Notes: generated by a model not told the origin, from the letters alone. A DNA stretch of 64,000 nt from Acidobacteriota bacterium (GCA_018268935.1 JAFDVS010000048.1:28113-92112), one strand, 5' to 3'. Numbered from the stretch's first letter, positions 7,926 to 16,110 are shown. Program-made: numbers and translations.

Positions 7926-9440
7926 TCCCTGTGCTGTGATGACTTCAGGACGAAGTTGCCGATTCAGGGCGCCAGGGTCATGGCGGCGCCGAAGGGGCAG
8001 ACGTCAAAAGACGCACTCACGGACTTGTCCGGTCAATACACGATTGAGAATGCCGGGGAGGGACGCGTGTACATTTCCATCTTTGGAAAGGGATATCTGC
8101 GTCCGCAGCCTCGCAGCGTTGCAGTGAATCTTCGCCCGGGGGAAACGGTCCGGCAGGATTTTGAACTCACTCCAGCCCCTAGTATTAGCGGAGCAATCGT
8201 CGATGCCGATACGGGTGAGCCACTGGCCGGCTGCCGGGTAACCGCGCTCCGCAAAATCGTCTCCGAGGGCGAAGTTCTCTATGCGCGTGTGTATCATGCC
8301 GTTGATGTGGACAAGAGCGGCGAGTTCCGCGTGGAGTGGGTGGAGCCTGGTGAATACTCGATTGAAGTCGCCGGTGTTCTGACGGTCCTGGGGAGCCGAA
8401 GAGGGCGGGCCAATGAGAAGAGATGCCGTCAGTTGATTTACTTCCCTGAGTCGCGCGAACCCGAAATCAGGGGGACGGTTACCGTGAGCGATGCCGGTAA
8501 TACCAACCTGACGATCCGGGTCAAGCAGCCGCAACTGCATTCGATATCTGGTTCTATTTCTTCGCCAGACGGTACTGCTTTTCGTTGGTTCGACATCACA
8601 TTAAGTCAGATCGGCCGAAATGGAGAGCGCTTTTTCGTTGGGAGCGGACAGGTGGAGCGATCTTTCCATCTTGGCGAATTGGGGGCCGGCGATTACTACC
8701 TTACCGTTACGCCTCCGAGGACACCGGGGCCGATCTTTGCTCCGATGTGGAACGAGGCAACTACGCCACTGCCGAAAGAGGTATTGATCCATGAACGGCT
8801 GCTTCCCATCCGCGGGGATGTCAGTGATCTGGATGTGCCGTTGGAAGTAAGATTCGCGGTTCCCGTGGGTGGCGCCGTGCGGATGGAGAATGGCGGCCCA
8901 TCGCCAATGGTTCAGATGATGCTATACCGAATCTACCGCGAAGGCGAGGTTCGTTCGAATCTGCGGGATGGACCGCACGAGGTATTGGTCCATCCGGGCG
9001 AATACTGGCCTGCGTTGCGGGGACTGCCGCAAGGGTACGCCGTCAGCGAGATTCTCGCGGAAGGCAAGAAGCTGGTGGAGCCGTTGCGGGTTGAAGCCGC
9101 GCCACGATCGCTTACCTTTGTGGTGACTTCGGGGCTCGGTACGCTTAGTGGAACAATCACCGGCGCCAAAGGCGCGTCTCCGGTTGGTGGAATGTTGATC
9201 CTGTTTCAGGAACCAATTGGCGAGCGGGTGAATGGTGTTGTGTTGCGAATCAGTCATCCAGACCAGGAAGGCGGTTTCACTTTGCCGGGGCTCGCGGCAG
9301 GCAAGTATCGGGCGGTGGTCTTGACGGAAGAGGAAGGACCGCTGCATCGTGATTCGAACTACCTTCGCAAGAGGGCTGTGGCTGCTCCGGAGGTTGAGAT
9401 CAGGGCGGGCGAAACGACCAAGGTTACACTGAGCCGTTAA
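7905..9440 (+). CDS. Carboxypeptidase-regulatory-like repeat protein, uncertain 5' end
   Basis: The open frame gives 511 residues, but its first start codon lies inside the hairpin at 7895-7925 and no signal peptide is present. The next ATG is at 7980. The sequence has repeated carboxypeptidase-regulatory (transthyretin-like) modules: PIQGARVMAAPKGQTSKDAL with QYTIENAGEGRVYISIFG; SISGAIVDADTGEPLAGCRV with EFRVEWVEPGEYSIEVAG; SISGSISSPDGTAFRW; and a final LSGTITGAKGASPVGGMLIL with GGFTLPGLAAGKYRAVVL. Such proteins are normally exported, so the 5' end looks lost or replaced. It could be a relic of a longer secreted protein that once belonged with the sigma/anti-sigma pair. Confidence 0.65.
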   Translation: MGGAGQLSLCCDDFRTKLPIQGARVMAAPKGQTSKDALTDLSGQYTIENAGEGRVYISIFGKGYLRPQPRSVAVNLRPGETVRQDFELTPAPSISGAIVDADTGEPLAGCRVTALRKIVSEGEVLYARVYHAVDVDKSGEFRVEWVEPGEYSIEVAGVLTVLGSRRGRANEKRCRQLIYFPESREPEIRGTVTVSDAGNTNLTIRVKQPQLHSISGSISSPDGTAFRWFDITLSQIGRNGERFFVGSGQVERSFHLGELGAGDYYLTVTPPRTPGPIFAPMWNEATTPLPKEVLIHERLLPIRGDVSDLDVPLEVRFAVPVGGAVRMENGGPSPMVQMMLYRIYREGEVRSNLRDGPHEVLVHPGEYWPALRGLPQGYAVSEILAEGKKLVEPLRVEAAPRSLTFVVTSGLGTLSGTITGAKGASPVGGMLILFQEPIGERVNGVVLRISHPDQEGGFTLPGLAAGKYRAVVLTEEEGPLHRDSNYLRKRAVAAPEVEIRAGETTKVTLSR

Positions 9441-9950
9441 GAGGGCCGCGGGTGGGTTTGCCGATCAAGCGCGCGCAATCGGTTGGCGAGTTGATGAAGT
9501 GAATAGTGGCCATGACTGCCATGTCGAACAGCCGCGGGAGGTGGCCTAGTGTGGTGTCCGCGTTAACAATTGAGAGTAGCCGGGAGTTGAAGAAGAGAAT
9601 TGGGCCACAGATGTACGCAGATAAACGCCGATGGAACAGTACGATCCATGCAGATCACGGTTCATTGGTGTTGATCGCGACTGTAAGGTTTTGTCGCGGA
9701 CGGAAGACTAGATCCTATTGTCTATTTCGTGAGGGCGCAGATTGACCCCATTCGATCCCAACTGGATCTGGAGTGGGCTGCTCGATGGCAGGGGCGTAGC
9801 TCGGGGTGAATTTTGGGGGTGTCCTCTCAATAGGCTTGATCCGCCTGGTAGGAATGCAGTGAGAGCGTTTTGAGGTTCTTGCCGATGCCGAGTCCCGATT
9901 CCGTCAAGAACCTGTAGGCAGCAGTGAGAAGCCATCAACTCCTGATGTGA
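9441..9950. other. Non-coding stretch with no recognisable gene
   Basis: About 510 bp between the carboxypeptidase-regulatory-like gene and the vapBC operator. Open frames here are short, have no ribosome binding site and no recognisable protein motif. The only structured element seen is the decamer-periodic repeat at 9606-9633. It may hold decayed coding sequence, but nothing can be identified. Confidence 0.4.
9606..9633. repeat. Decamer-periodic CACnGATnnA repeat
   Basis: Units CACAGATGTA, CGCAGATAAA and CGCCGATG match the 10-nt periodic array at 5229-5256 in register and length (28 nt). Confidence 0.5.
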
Positions 9951-9980
9951 ATGTGTATACTGTTCGATAGGTATACACAT
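9951..9980. promoter_or_regulatory. Palindromic candidate operator of vapBC
   Basis: ATGTGTATAC at 9951-9960 is a perfect inverted repeat of GTATACACAT at 9971-9980 with a 10-nt spacer. It ends one nucleotide before the GTG start of the antitoxin gene. VapB-type antitoxins usually autorepress by binding such palindromes at their own promoter. The position implies a very short leader. Confidence 0.75.
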
Positions 9981-9981
9981 C

Positions 9982-10176
9982 GTGCGAACGAACATCGTGA
10001 TCGACGACAAGCTGATGCGCGATGCGTTGCGCGCCACCGGGATGAAAACGAAGCGCGAAGCAGTGGAAGAGGGCCTGCGAACGTTGGTGCGTCTCAAGCG
10101 CCAGGAGGAGATTCGCAAAGTTCGTGGCAAACTGGCCTGGCGCGGCGATTTGGATGATATGAGGACCGATCGTTGA
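9982..10176 (+). CDS. vapB: VapB-type antitoxin
   Basis: 64 residues from a GTG start (RTNIVIDDKLMRDALRATGM). The pattern NIVIDDKLMRDALRATGMKT then REAVEEGLRTLVRL is that of the short VapB/type II antitoxins with an N-terminal ribbon-helix-helix-like DNA-binding part. The C-terminal tail (KVRGKLAWRGDLDDMRTDR) is the expected toxin-neutralising segment. It overlaps the toxin gene by 4 bp (TTGA). A palindrome immediately upstream is the likely autoregulatory site. Confidence 0.9.
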   Translation: MRTNIVIDDKLMRDALRATGMKTKREAVEEGLRTLVRLKRQEEIRKVRGKLAWRGDLDDMRTDR

Positions 10177-10562
10177 TCCTTGTCGATTCCAGTGTGTGGG
10201 TGGATTACTTCCGGGGCACCATCACGGCGCAGACAGACAAGTTGGATAGCCTCCTTGGCCGCGAACCTCTGGCCATCGGCGATCTGATCCTTGCGGAGGT
10301 GCTGCAGGGCTTCGACAGCGAACGGGATTTCAAGGCAGCACAGAGGCTGCTCACGTCACTGCTGATCGTGGAGATCGGCGGGCGCGAGATTGCCGTCCAG
10401 GCAGCCAGGAATTATCGCCTCCTGCGAAGACACGGCGTCACTGTTCGTAAGACGATTGACACCATGATTGCAACTCGTTGCATTGAGAGCGGGTTCGATT
10501 TGCTTCACAGCGACCGGGATTTCGATGCCTTCGCTGCATATCTCGGGCTCAGAGTCGTTTAG
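10173..10562 (+). CDS. vapC: VapC toxin, PIN-domain ribonuclease
   Basis: 129 residues from a TTG start overlapping the antitoxin stop. The PIN-domain acidic residues are visible: MILVDSSVWVDYF (Asp5), LILAEVLQGF (Glu), TIDTMIATRC (Asp) and LLHSDRDFDAF (Asp). VapC toxins are Mg-dependent endoribonucleases, often cutting tRNA or 23S rRNA; the target here is unknown. The full-length domain and intact partner suggest a functional module. Confidence 0.92.
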   Translation: MILVDSSVWVDYFRGTITAQTDKLDSLLGREPLAIGDLILAEVLQGFDSERDFKAAQRLLTSLLIVEIGGREIAVQAARNYRLLRRHGVTVRKTIDTMIATRCIESGFDLLHSDRDFDAFAAYLGLRVV

Positions 10563-10581
10563 TGTGAGGGTTGGGGGTGCG

Positions 10582-11286
10582 CTACGGAACCGGGGCGGTT
10601 AGGCCGTTTTGGCGGAGGATGGCGGCGCCGGGGGCGGAGGTGAGGAAGTCGAGGAAGCGGGCGGCCAGGGTTTGTTGACGGGTGGCGGTGGTGATGGCGG
10701 CGGCTTGGAGGATGGGCTGATGGAGGTTTTCGGGGAGTAGGGCGCCTTTGCCTTGGAGAAGGGTGTGGCTGGTGAGGACGGCGTCGGCGTTGCCGGATTC
10801 GGCGTATTGGAGGGCCTGGCGGACGTTTTCGGCGTAGACGATTTTGGGCTCCAGGAGCTTCCAGAGGCCGGCTTTTTCGAGGGCCTGCTGGGCGGCGACG
10901 CCGTAAGGGGCGTGCTTGGGGTTGGGGATGGCGATGTGGCGGATTTTGGGGTCGCGGAGTTCGTTGAGGGTTTTTTGCGGGTAGAGGGCGAGGCGGCCTT
11001 TGGCGTAGAGGCGGATGGAGTCGGGGCGGACGGCGGATTGGCTGGCGAGCGAGTCGATGTAGGCGCGGTTGGCGCTGAGGAAGAGGTCGAAGGGGGCGCC
11101 GTTGGCGATCTGGCGGGCGAGCATGCCGGAGGAACCGGTGGTGAAACGGATGGTGTGGCCGGTGGCTTGGCGGAAGGCGGCGGTGAGGGCGGGTTGAGCG
11201 GGGGCGAGGTCGGAGGCGCAGGCGATTAAGAGTTCAGCGGCTGAGGTAGGGGTTGCGAAGGCAAGCAGAAGGAGAGCGTGCCGCAT
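10582..11286 (-). CDS. modA: Molybdate ABC transporter substrate-binding protein
   Basis: 234 residues with a signal peptide (MRHALLLLAFATPTSAAE). ModA features are CASDLAPAQPALTAAF, TTGSSGMLARQIANGAPFDL, YAKGRLALYP and ALQYAESGNADAVLTSHTLL. The Ser residues of SSG are the usual oxyanion ligands. It would bind molybdate or tungstate in the periplasm and deliver it to ModBC. No permease or ATPase gene is adjacent, so the rest of the transporter must be elsewhere. It is slightly shorter than typical ModA proteins but looks complete. Confidence 0.88.
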   Translation of the reverse strand: MRHALLLLAFATPTSAAELLIACASDLAPAQPALTAAFRQATGHTIRFTTGSSGMLARQIANGAPFDLFLSANRAYIDSLASQSAVRPDSIRLYAKGRLALYPQKTLNELRDPKIRHIAIPNPKHAPYGVAAQQALEKAGLWKLLEPKIVYAENVRQALQYAESGNADAVLTSHTLLQGKGALLPENLHQPILQAAAITTATRQQTLAARFLDFLTSAPGAAILRQNGLTAPVP

Positions 11287-11310
11287 AAGGGTGAGTGTAG
11301 CAGAAGCAGA

Positions 11311-11340
11311 CTTGACAATAAGGCACTAAACTAAGATACT
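11311..11340 (+). promoter_or_regulatory. dnaK promoter with HAIR-like repressor site
   Basis: TTGACA at 11312-11317 and GATACT at 11335-11340 are spaced by 17 bp, a good vegetative promoter. Overlapping the -35, CTTGACA-N7-ACTAAAC (11311-11331) matches the HspR-binding HAIR element CTTGAGT-N7-ACTCAAG at 10 of 14 positions with exact spacing. An hspR-like gene lies at the end of this locus. Confidence 0.6.
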
Positions 11341-11406
11341 GGTAACGAGCGCAACGTAGCGCGACTAAGTTTTGATTTGAGCGGGGAGGCGAACGCAGGA
11401 ACACAT

Positions 11407-13332
11407 ATGAGCAAAATTATCGGAATCGACCTAGGAACGACGAATTCGGTTGTGGCCGTGATGGAAGGCGGGCAGCCGGTGGTGATCCCGAACCAGGAAG
11501 GCGGGCGGACGACGCCGTCGGTGGCGGGATTCACGAAGAGCGGGGAGCGGCTGGTGGGCCAGGTGGCCAAGCGCCAGGCGATCACGAACCCGGAAAACAC
11601 GATCTACTCGGTGAAGCGCTTCATGGGACGCCGTTTCAATGAAGTGAGCGAGGAAACGAAGCTGGTTCCTTACAAGATTGCGCCGGGGGACAATGGCGAC
11701 GCGCGGGTGGACATTTCGGGCAAGAAGATGTCTCCGCCGGAGATTTCGGCGCTGGTGCTGAAGAAGCTGAAGGAAGCCGCCGAAGCCTACCTCGGCGAGA
11801 AGGTGACCAAGGCCGTGATCACGGTGCCGGCGTACTTCAACGACGCGCAGCGGCAGGCGACGAAGGATGCGGGGCAGATTGCCGGGCTTGAGGTGATGCG
11901 CATCATCAACGAGCCGACGGCGGCGGCGCTCGCTTACGGTTTGGATAAGAAGAAGGACGAGACCATTGCCGTGTTCGACTTCGGTGGGGGTACGTTCGAT
12001 ATCTCCATTCTGGAAGTGGGCGATGGCGTGGTGGAAGTGAAGGCCACCAACGGCGATACGCACCTGGGCGGCGACAACATCGACCAGCGGATCATCGACT
12101 GGATGGTGACGGAGTTCAAGCGCGAAGCGGGGATTGACGTATCCAATGACCAGATGGCGCTGCAGCGGCTGAAGGAAGCGGCGGAGAAGGCGAAGATTGA
12201 GCTGTCGACGCTGCTGGAGACCGAGATCAACCTGCCGTTTTTGACCGCGGATGCGAGCGGGCCGAAGCACCTGCAGATGAAGCTGACGCGGGCTCGGTTT
12301 GAGCAGATGGTGGACGATATTCTGAAGCGCTGCTTCGGGCCGTGCGAACGGGCGATGCATGACGCGGGGATGAATCCATCGCAGATTGAGGAAGTGGTTC
12401 TGGTGGGCGGGTCGACGCGTATTCCGAAGATCCAGCAAATGGTGCGGGAGTTCTTCGGGAAGGATCCGAACAAGAGCGTCAATCCGGACGAGGTTGTGGC
12501 TGTGGGCGCGGCCGTGCAGGGCGGCGTTCTGGCCGGTGAAGTGAAGGACGTGTTGCTGTTGGACGTGACTCCGCTGTCGCTGGGCATTGAGACGCTGGGC
12601 GGCGTGTTCACGAAGCTGATTGAGCGCAACACGACGATTCCGACGCGGAAGAGCGAAGTATTTTCGACGGCGTCGGACAATCAGACGTCGGTGGAGATCA
12701 AGGTGTACCAGGGCGAGCGCGCGATGGCTCGGGATAACCGGCTGCTGGGCGTATTCCAACTGGTGGGCATTCCGCCGGCTCCGCGCGGGATTCCGCAGGT
12801 GGAAGTGACATTCGATATCGATGCTAACGGTATCTTGAACGTGACGGCGAAGGACCGGGCGACGAACAACGAGCAGAAGATCACGATCACGTCGAGCTCG
12901 GGTTTGAGCAAGGACGAAGTGGACAAGATGGCGACGGACGCCAAGTCGCATGAGGCGGACGACCGGAAGCGGCGCGAGGAGATTGAATCGCGGAACCGGG
13001 CTGATGCCATGGTCTACAACGTGGAGAAGATGCTGCGCGAGCATGGGTCGAAGATCAGCGAGGCGGACAAGAAGAATGTCGAAGCCGCGCTGGAGGAGAC
13101 GAAGAAGGTGAGCGCGAGCGGCTCGGCGGAGCAGATCAATGCGGCGCTGGACAAGTTGACCACGGCGAGCCACAAGTTGGCCGAGGCGATGTATAGCGCG
13201 GCTGGTGCTGCCGGCGGACCTGGCGGGGCGGGTGCGCCTCCGCCTCCGGGCGCGGGTCCGGCGGGCGATGGCGGCAAACCGAAGGACAACGTGGTGGATG
13301 CCGAGTTCGTTGACGTCGATGATAAGAAGTAA
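11407..13332 (+). CDS. dnaK: Chaperone DnaK (Hsp70)
   Basis: 641 residues from ATG 11407 (MSKIIGIDLGTTNSVVAVME). The nucleotide-binding domain shows the phosphate loops IGIDLGTTNS, AVFDFGGGTFDIS and VLVGGSTRIPKIQ. The interdomain linker DVLLLDVTPLSLG is followed by the substrate-binding domain, a helical lid and a Gly/Pro-rich tail ending DAEFVDVDDKK, equivalent to the EEVKD-type terminus. It is an ATP-dependent cytosolic folding chaperone working with DnaJ. The locus order is dnaK-dnaJ-hspR. No grpE lies between, unlike the actinobacterial dnaK-grpE-dnaJ-hspR operon. Confidence 0.98.
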   Translation: MSKIIGIDLGTTNSVVAVMEGGQPVVIPNQEGGRTTPSVAGFTKSGERLVGQVAKRQAITNPENTIYSVKRFMGRRFNEVSEETKLVPYKIAPGDNGDARVDISGKKMSPPEISALVLKKLKEAAEAYLGEKVTKAVITVPAYFNDAQRQATKDAGQIAGLEVMRIINEPTAAALAYGLDKKKDETIAVFDFGGGTFDISILEVGDGVVEVKATNGDTHLGGDNIDQRIIDWMVTEFKREAGIDVSNDQMALQRLKEAAEKAKIELSTLLETEINLPFLTADASGPKHLQMKLTRARFEQMVDDILKRCFGPCERAMHDAGMNPSQIEEVVLVGGSTRIPKIQQMVREFFGKDPNKSVNPDEVVAVGAAVQGGVLAGEVKDVLLLDVTPLSLGIETLGGVFTKLIERNTTIPTRKSEVFSTASDNQTSVEIKVYQGERAMARDNRLLGVFQLVGIPPAPRGIPQVEVTFDIDANGILNVTAKDRATNNEQKITITSSSGLSKDEVDKMATDAKSHEADDRKRREEIESRNRADAMVYNVEKMLREHGSKISEADKKNVEAALEETKKVSASGSAEQINAALDKLTTASHKLAEAMYSAAGAAGGPGGAGAPPPPGAGPAGDGGKPKDNVVDAEFVDVDDKK

Positions 13333-13350
13333 CTGCTGGTTTTGAAAGAA

Positions 13351-13384
13351 GGGCGGCGTGCTTTTTGGGTGCGCCGCCTTTTTT
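13351..13384 (+). terminator. Terminator between dnaK and dnaJ
   Basis: GGCGGCG at 13352-13358 pairs with CGCCGCC at 13372-13378 and is followed by six T residues (13379-13384). The dnaJ start lies only 17 nt further on. The hairpin therefore probably gives partial termination, lowering dnaJ and hspR expression relative to dnaK. Confidence 0.75.
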
Positions 13385-13400
13385 GAATGTGGAGGCGCGG

Positions 13401-14597
13401 ATGGCATCGAAGAACGATTACTACAAGACGCTCGGGGTGGATCGGGGCTCGAACACCGAGGAGATTCGCAAGGCCTACCGCCGTTTGGCTCGCAAGTATC
13501 ACCCGGATTTGAATCCCGGCGATAAGGCTTCGGAGGACAAATTCAAGAATGTTCAGGAAGCCTATGATGTATTAAGCGATGATAAAAAGCGGCAAATGTA
13601 CGACCGGTTTGGATTTTATTCGGACCAGGGATTTCCGCAGCAGGGAGGGCAGGGGCAGCCGGGGGGATTCGGGTTTGGGGGATTTGATTTTGGGGATATT
13701 TTCGGGCAAGCCGGCGGGGGCGCGGGTGGGCCTCATGCGGGCGCGCGCGGCGGGATGGGTGGCGGGATGGGCGGGCATGGGGAGGAAGACAGCGGGTTTG
13801 GGAATTTATTCAGCCAGTTTTTCAATCGCGGGAAGCAGAAGACGCGGCGGCCGGAGCGCGGTCAGGATCTGGAGTATGCGCTGAATATCGACTTCTGGCA
13901 GTCGATTAAGGGGACGCAGGTGCGGTTGACGATCAACCGGCAGGAGACGTGCGGGGCGTGTAATGGCTCGGGGAGCGCGGGCGGGGCGACGGTGGTGTGT
14001 CCGGAGTGTAACGGGTCGGGGAGTGTGACGCAGATGGCGGGGGCGATGAAGTTCAGTTTGACGTGCAACCGGTGTGGGGGATCGGGCAAGGCGGTGAACG
14101 CGTGCCAGGTTTGTATGGGGGAAGGGCGGACGGCGCAACCGGAAGCGGTGGAAGTGCGGATCCCGCAGGGGGCGCGGAACGGGTCGCGGCTGAGGGTGGC
14201 GGGGAAGGGAAGCGCGGGCGTGATGGGGGCTCCGGCGGGGGATTTGTACATCACGATCCGGGTGGAGGAGCATCGGTTCTTTCATCGTGACGGAGACGAT
14301 ATTCTGATTCAGGTGCCGATTTCGATGAGCGAGGCCTATTTAGGGGGTAAGGTGGAAGTGCCGACGGTGGATGGGCGGGCGCTGTTGAAGGTTCCTCCGG
14401 GGACGCAGACGGGGCAGAAGTTCCGGTTGCGGGAGAAGGGCGTGTATAACGCAAGGACGAACACGCGGGGGGACCAGATTGTGGAAGTGCAGATTGCGGT
14501 GCCGAAGACGCAGGACGAGCATACGCGGGAGATATTCCGGCAGTTGGCGGCGCTGCATCCGGACGATCCGCGGGCCGAGATCTGGAAAGAGGCATAG
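13401..14597 (+). CDS. dnaJ: Chaperone DnaJ (Hsp40)
   Basis: 398 residues. ATG 13401 is chosen because GGAGG lies just upstream and the protein then begins MASKNDYYKTLGVDRG, a canonical J-domain. The HPD motif is in KYHPDLNPGD. A Gly/Phe-rich linker follows (about residues 80-135), then four zinc-finger repeats CGACNGSG, CPECNGSG, CNRCGGSG and CQVCMGEG, then the C-terminal substrate-binding beta domains (VRIPQGARNGSRLRVAGKG). It stimulates DnaK ATPase. It is a full-length type I DnaJ, separated from dnaK by a hairpin terminator. Confidence 0.97.
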   Translation: MASKNDYYKTLGVDRGSNTEEIRKAYRRLARKYHPDLNPGDKASEDKFKNVQEAYDVLSDDKKRQMYDRFGFYSDQGFPQQGGQGQPGGFGFGGFDFGDIFGQAGGGAGGPHAGARGGMGGGMGGHGEEDSGFGNLFSQFFNRGKQKTRRPERGQDLEYALNIDFWQSIKGTQVRLTINRQETCGACNGSGSAGGATVVCPECNGSGSVTQMAGAMKFSLTCNRCGGSGKAVNACQVCMGEGRTAQPEAVEVRIPQGARNGSRLRVAGKGSAGVMGAPAGDLYITIRVEEHRFFHRDGDDILIQVPISMSEAYLGGKVEVPTVDGRALLKVPPGTQTGQKFRLREKGVYNARTNTRGDQIVEVQIAVPKTQDEHTREIFRQLAALHPDDPRAEIWKEA

Positions 14598-14601
14598 GGC
14601 G

Positions 14602-14988
14602 ATGGCGAAAAAGCGTTCCAAGGGCGTGTACATGATCAGCTCGGTGAGCGAGCAGTACGGGATTCATCCGCAGACGCTGCGGTTGTATGAGCGCGAGGGA
14701 TTGCTGACGCCGTCGCGGTCGGATGGGAATACGCGGCTGTACACGGATGAGGATTTGGAACGGCTGGAAGTGATCTTGCAATTGACGCGGGAATTGGGTG
14801 TGAATTTGGCGGGGGTGGAGATTATTTTGAATATGCGGGATAAGATGGCGGCGATGCAGGCGCAGATTGAGGAATTTGTGACACGGCTGAATGTGGAGCT
14901 GGCGAATCAGCCGGTGGTGGGGGAGAGTGGGCGGGGCGGAGTGGGGTTGATTCCGGTGGTGCGGGGGGTGGTGGTGAAGAAGGGGTGA
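14602..14988 (+). CDS. hspR: HspR-like MerR-family heat-shock repressor
   Basis: 128 residues, starting four nucleotides after the dnaJ stop. The MerR winged helix-turn-helix is YMISSVSEQYGIHPQTLRLY followed by EREGLLTPSRSDGNTRLYTD and a short coiled-coil dimerisation helix (VEIILNMRDKMAAMQAQIEE). The position right behind dnaJ and the sequence fit HspR, which represses dnaK operons through HAIR sites in Actinobacteria and some other phyla. A HAIR-like site overlaps the dnaK promoter at 11311-11331. The symbol rests on context plus family, without an experimental link. Confidence 0.85.
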   Translation: MAKKRSKGVYMISSVSEQYGIHPQTLRLYEREGLLTPSRSDGNTRLYTDEDLERLEVILQLTRELGVNLAGVEIILNMRDKMAAMQAQIEEFVTRLNVELANQPVVGESGRGGVGLIPVVRGVVVKKG

Positions 14989-14994
14989 GTTCAG

Positions 14995-15675
14995 ATGGCG
15001 ATACAGGATGAGCAACTGCTTCTGTTTGTTGCCCATGAGCTTGTTCGGATGATCCGGGCCGACAATTGGACGGGTTCGGATGTCCTGAGTCTCATCGTGC
15101 TGCTTCGAAAGATCGCCGAGATCGAGGCCGATTCCAGTAACGACGGGAGGCGGTTGAGGTTCTATCTGGACCTGCCGCTTCATCACCGTATGGATAGGGA
15201 GCTGGCGCAGAGATTCCTTGATGAGATTGAAAAGAACGTGGGAGTCGTAATCCAGGCGGCAAGAGCTGGTCAGCCAAGGTCGATCGATGCAGAAAACAAA
15301 CTTGGGTCTCTCCTTTCTTTTTCGGAGTTCCGGCGCCTTCTTACTCGGTTCTTATCTGAGAAAAGTCTATTGCCGCGGTTCCTTACAGATGAACGATGGG
15401 TCCGATTCGTTGTTGGGTATGCGGGGTTGATTGGGCAGTCAGGGGTAACCATCATCAACGACAAGGACCAAAGCGCTGTTATTGAAGCGCAAGTCTCCGC
15501 TCTGTCTGTTGACGACGACCAGGGGACCATTAGTTGGGAATGGACTTTCAAAATGCGAAACGGAGATATCGGCTACCTCATTCCCAGACTCGATTTGACC
15601 AAGTTGGTGGAGACTAGAGAAATGCACGTGTTCCACACCGCTCCGGAAGCCGCCGACGCTGCTTCATCAGTGTGA
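14995..15675 (+). CDS. Uncharacterised protein, unknown function
   Basis: 226 residues starting six nucleotides after hspR. I do not recognise a family. The N-terminal half is helical and charged (LLLFVAHELVRMIRADNWTG, LARRFL-like segments), and the C-terminal half alternates hydrophobic and polar residues (VIEAQVSALSVDDDQGTISW, YLIPRLDLTKLVETREM), suggesting mixed alpha/beta. There is no signal peptide or membrane segment. Codon choice seems less GC-biased than dnaJ or hspR (many T- and A-ending codons), which could reflect later acquisition. It sits between the heat-shock locus and hicAB. Confidence 0.6.
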   Translation: MAIQDEQLLLFVAHELVRMIRADNWTGSDVLSLIVLLRKIAEIEADSSNDGRRLRFYLDLPLHHRMDRELAQRFLDEIEKNVGVVIQAARAGQPRSIDAENKLGSLLSFSEFRRLLTRFLSEKSLLPRFLTDERWVRFVVGYAGLIGQSGVTIINDKDQSAVIEAQVSALSVDDDQGTISWEWTFKMRNGDIGYLIPRLDLTKLVETREMHVFHTAPEAADAASSV

Positions 15676-15677
15676 TC

Positions 15678-16109
15678 TCAGGCGGCGTCGTCGAGGCGCA
15701 TGGTAATGCGTTTGCCGAGCGCGGCTAGCGCGGCGGCGAGTTTTTGGGTTTTGCTGGCGTGATCGGGGTCGAGGAGGCGGCGGACGACGGTTTCGCGGAC
15801 TCCCAGCCGGCGGGCGAGTTCGGAGTTGGAGATGCGCTGGTCTTCAAGAGCGAAGTGGATGGCGAGTTTGGGGGCGAGCCAAACGGGGACAGGGATTGGT
15901 GTGGTCCCTTTTCGCATCGGGGATGGGCGAGGGAGCGGTTCGCTTTCAGCCATGCGGACGGCCAGTGTGCTGCCGAGACAGTCCTCCGCTTCGGTGAGTG
16001 CTTCGGTGCGGGTGGCACCGTCGGTGTGAGCCTCAGGAAGGTCGGGAAAATGGACAACCCAGCGGCCATCGCAGTCGCGGCGGAAGCGGGCGGGATAGAC
16101 GAAGTCCAT
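15678..16109 (-). CDS. hicB: HicB-type antitoxin
   Basis: 143 residues. The N-terminal HicB partial RNase H-like fold is MDFVYPARFRRDCDGRWVVH then FPDLPEAHTDGATRTEALTE. The C-terminal part (QRISNSELARRLGVRETVVR) is an HTH that would bind the operator. AAAGGAGC lies just before its start, and only one nucleotide separates it from the hicA stop upstream. HicB neutralises HicA and represses the operon. Confidence 0.9.
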   Translation of the reverse strand: MDFVYPARFRRDCDGRWVVHFPDLPEAHTDGATRTEALTEAEDCLGSTLAVRMAESEPLPRPSPMRKGTTPIPVPVWLAPKLAIHFALEDQRISNSELARRLGVRETVVRRLLDPDHASKTQKLAAALAALGKRITMRLDDAA

Positions 16110-16110
16110 G

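Noticed and set aside
9708..10130. Minus-strand open frame of 140 residues across the vapB promoter
   Set aside because: It covers the vapBC operator and antitoxin gene, has no ribosome binding site and no family resemblance.
11431..13407. 658-residue open frame antisense to dnaK
   Set aside because: Arg/His/Leu-rich composition typical of the reverse strand of a GC-rich gene; no ribosome binding site or domain, and dnaK on the other strand is certain.
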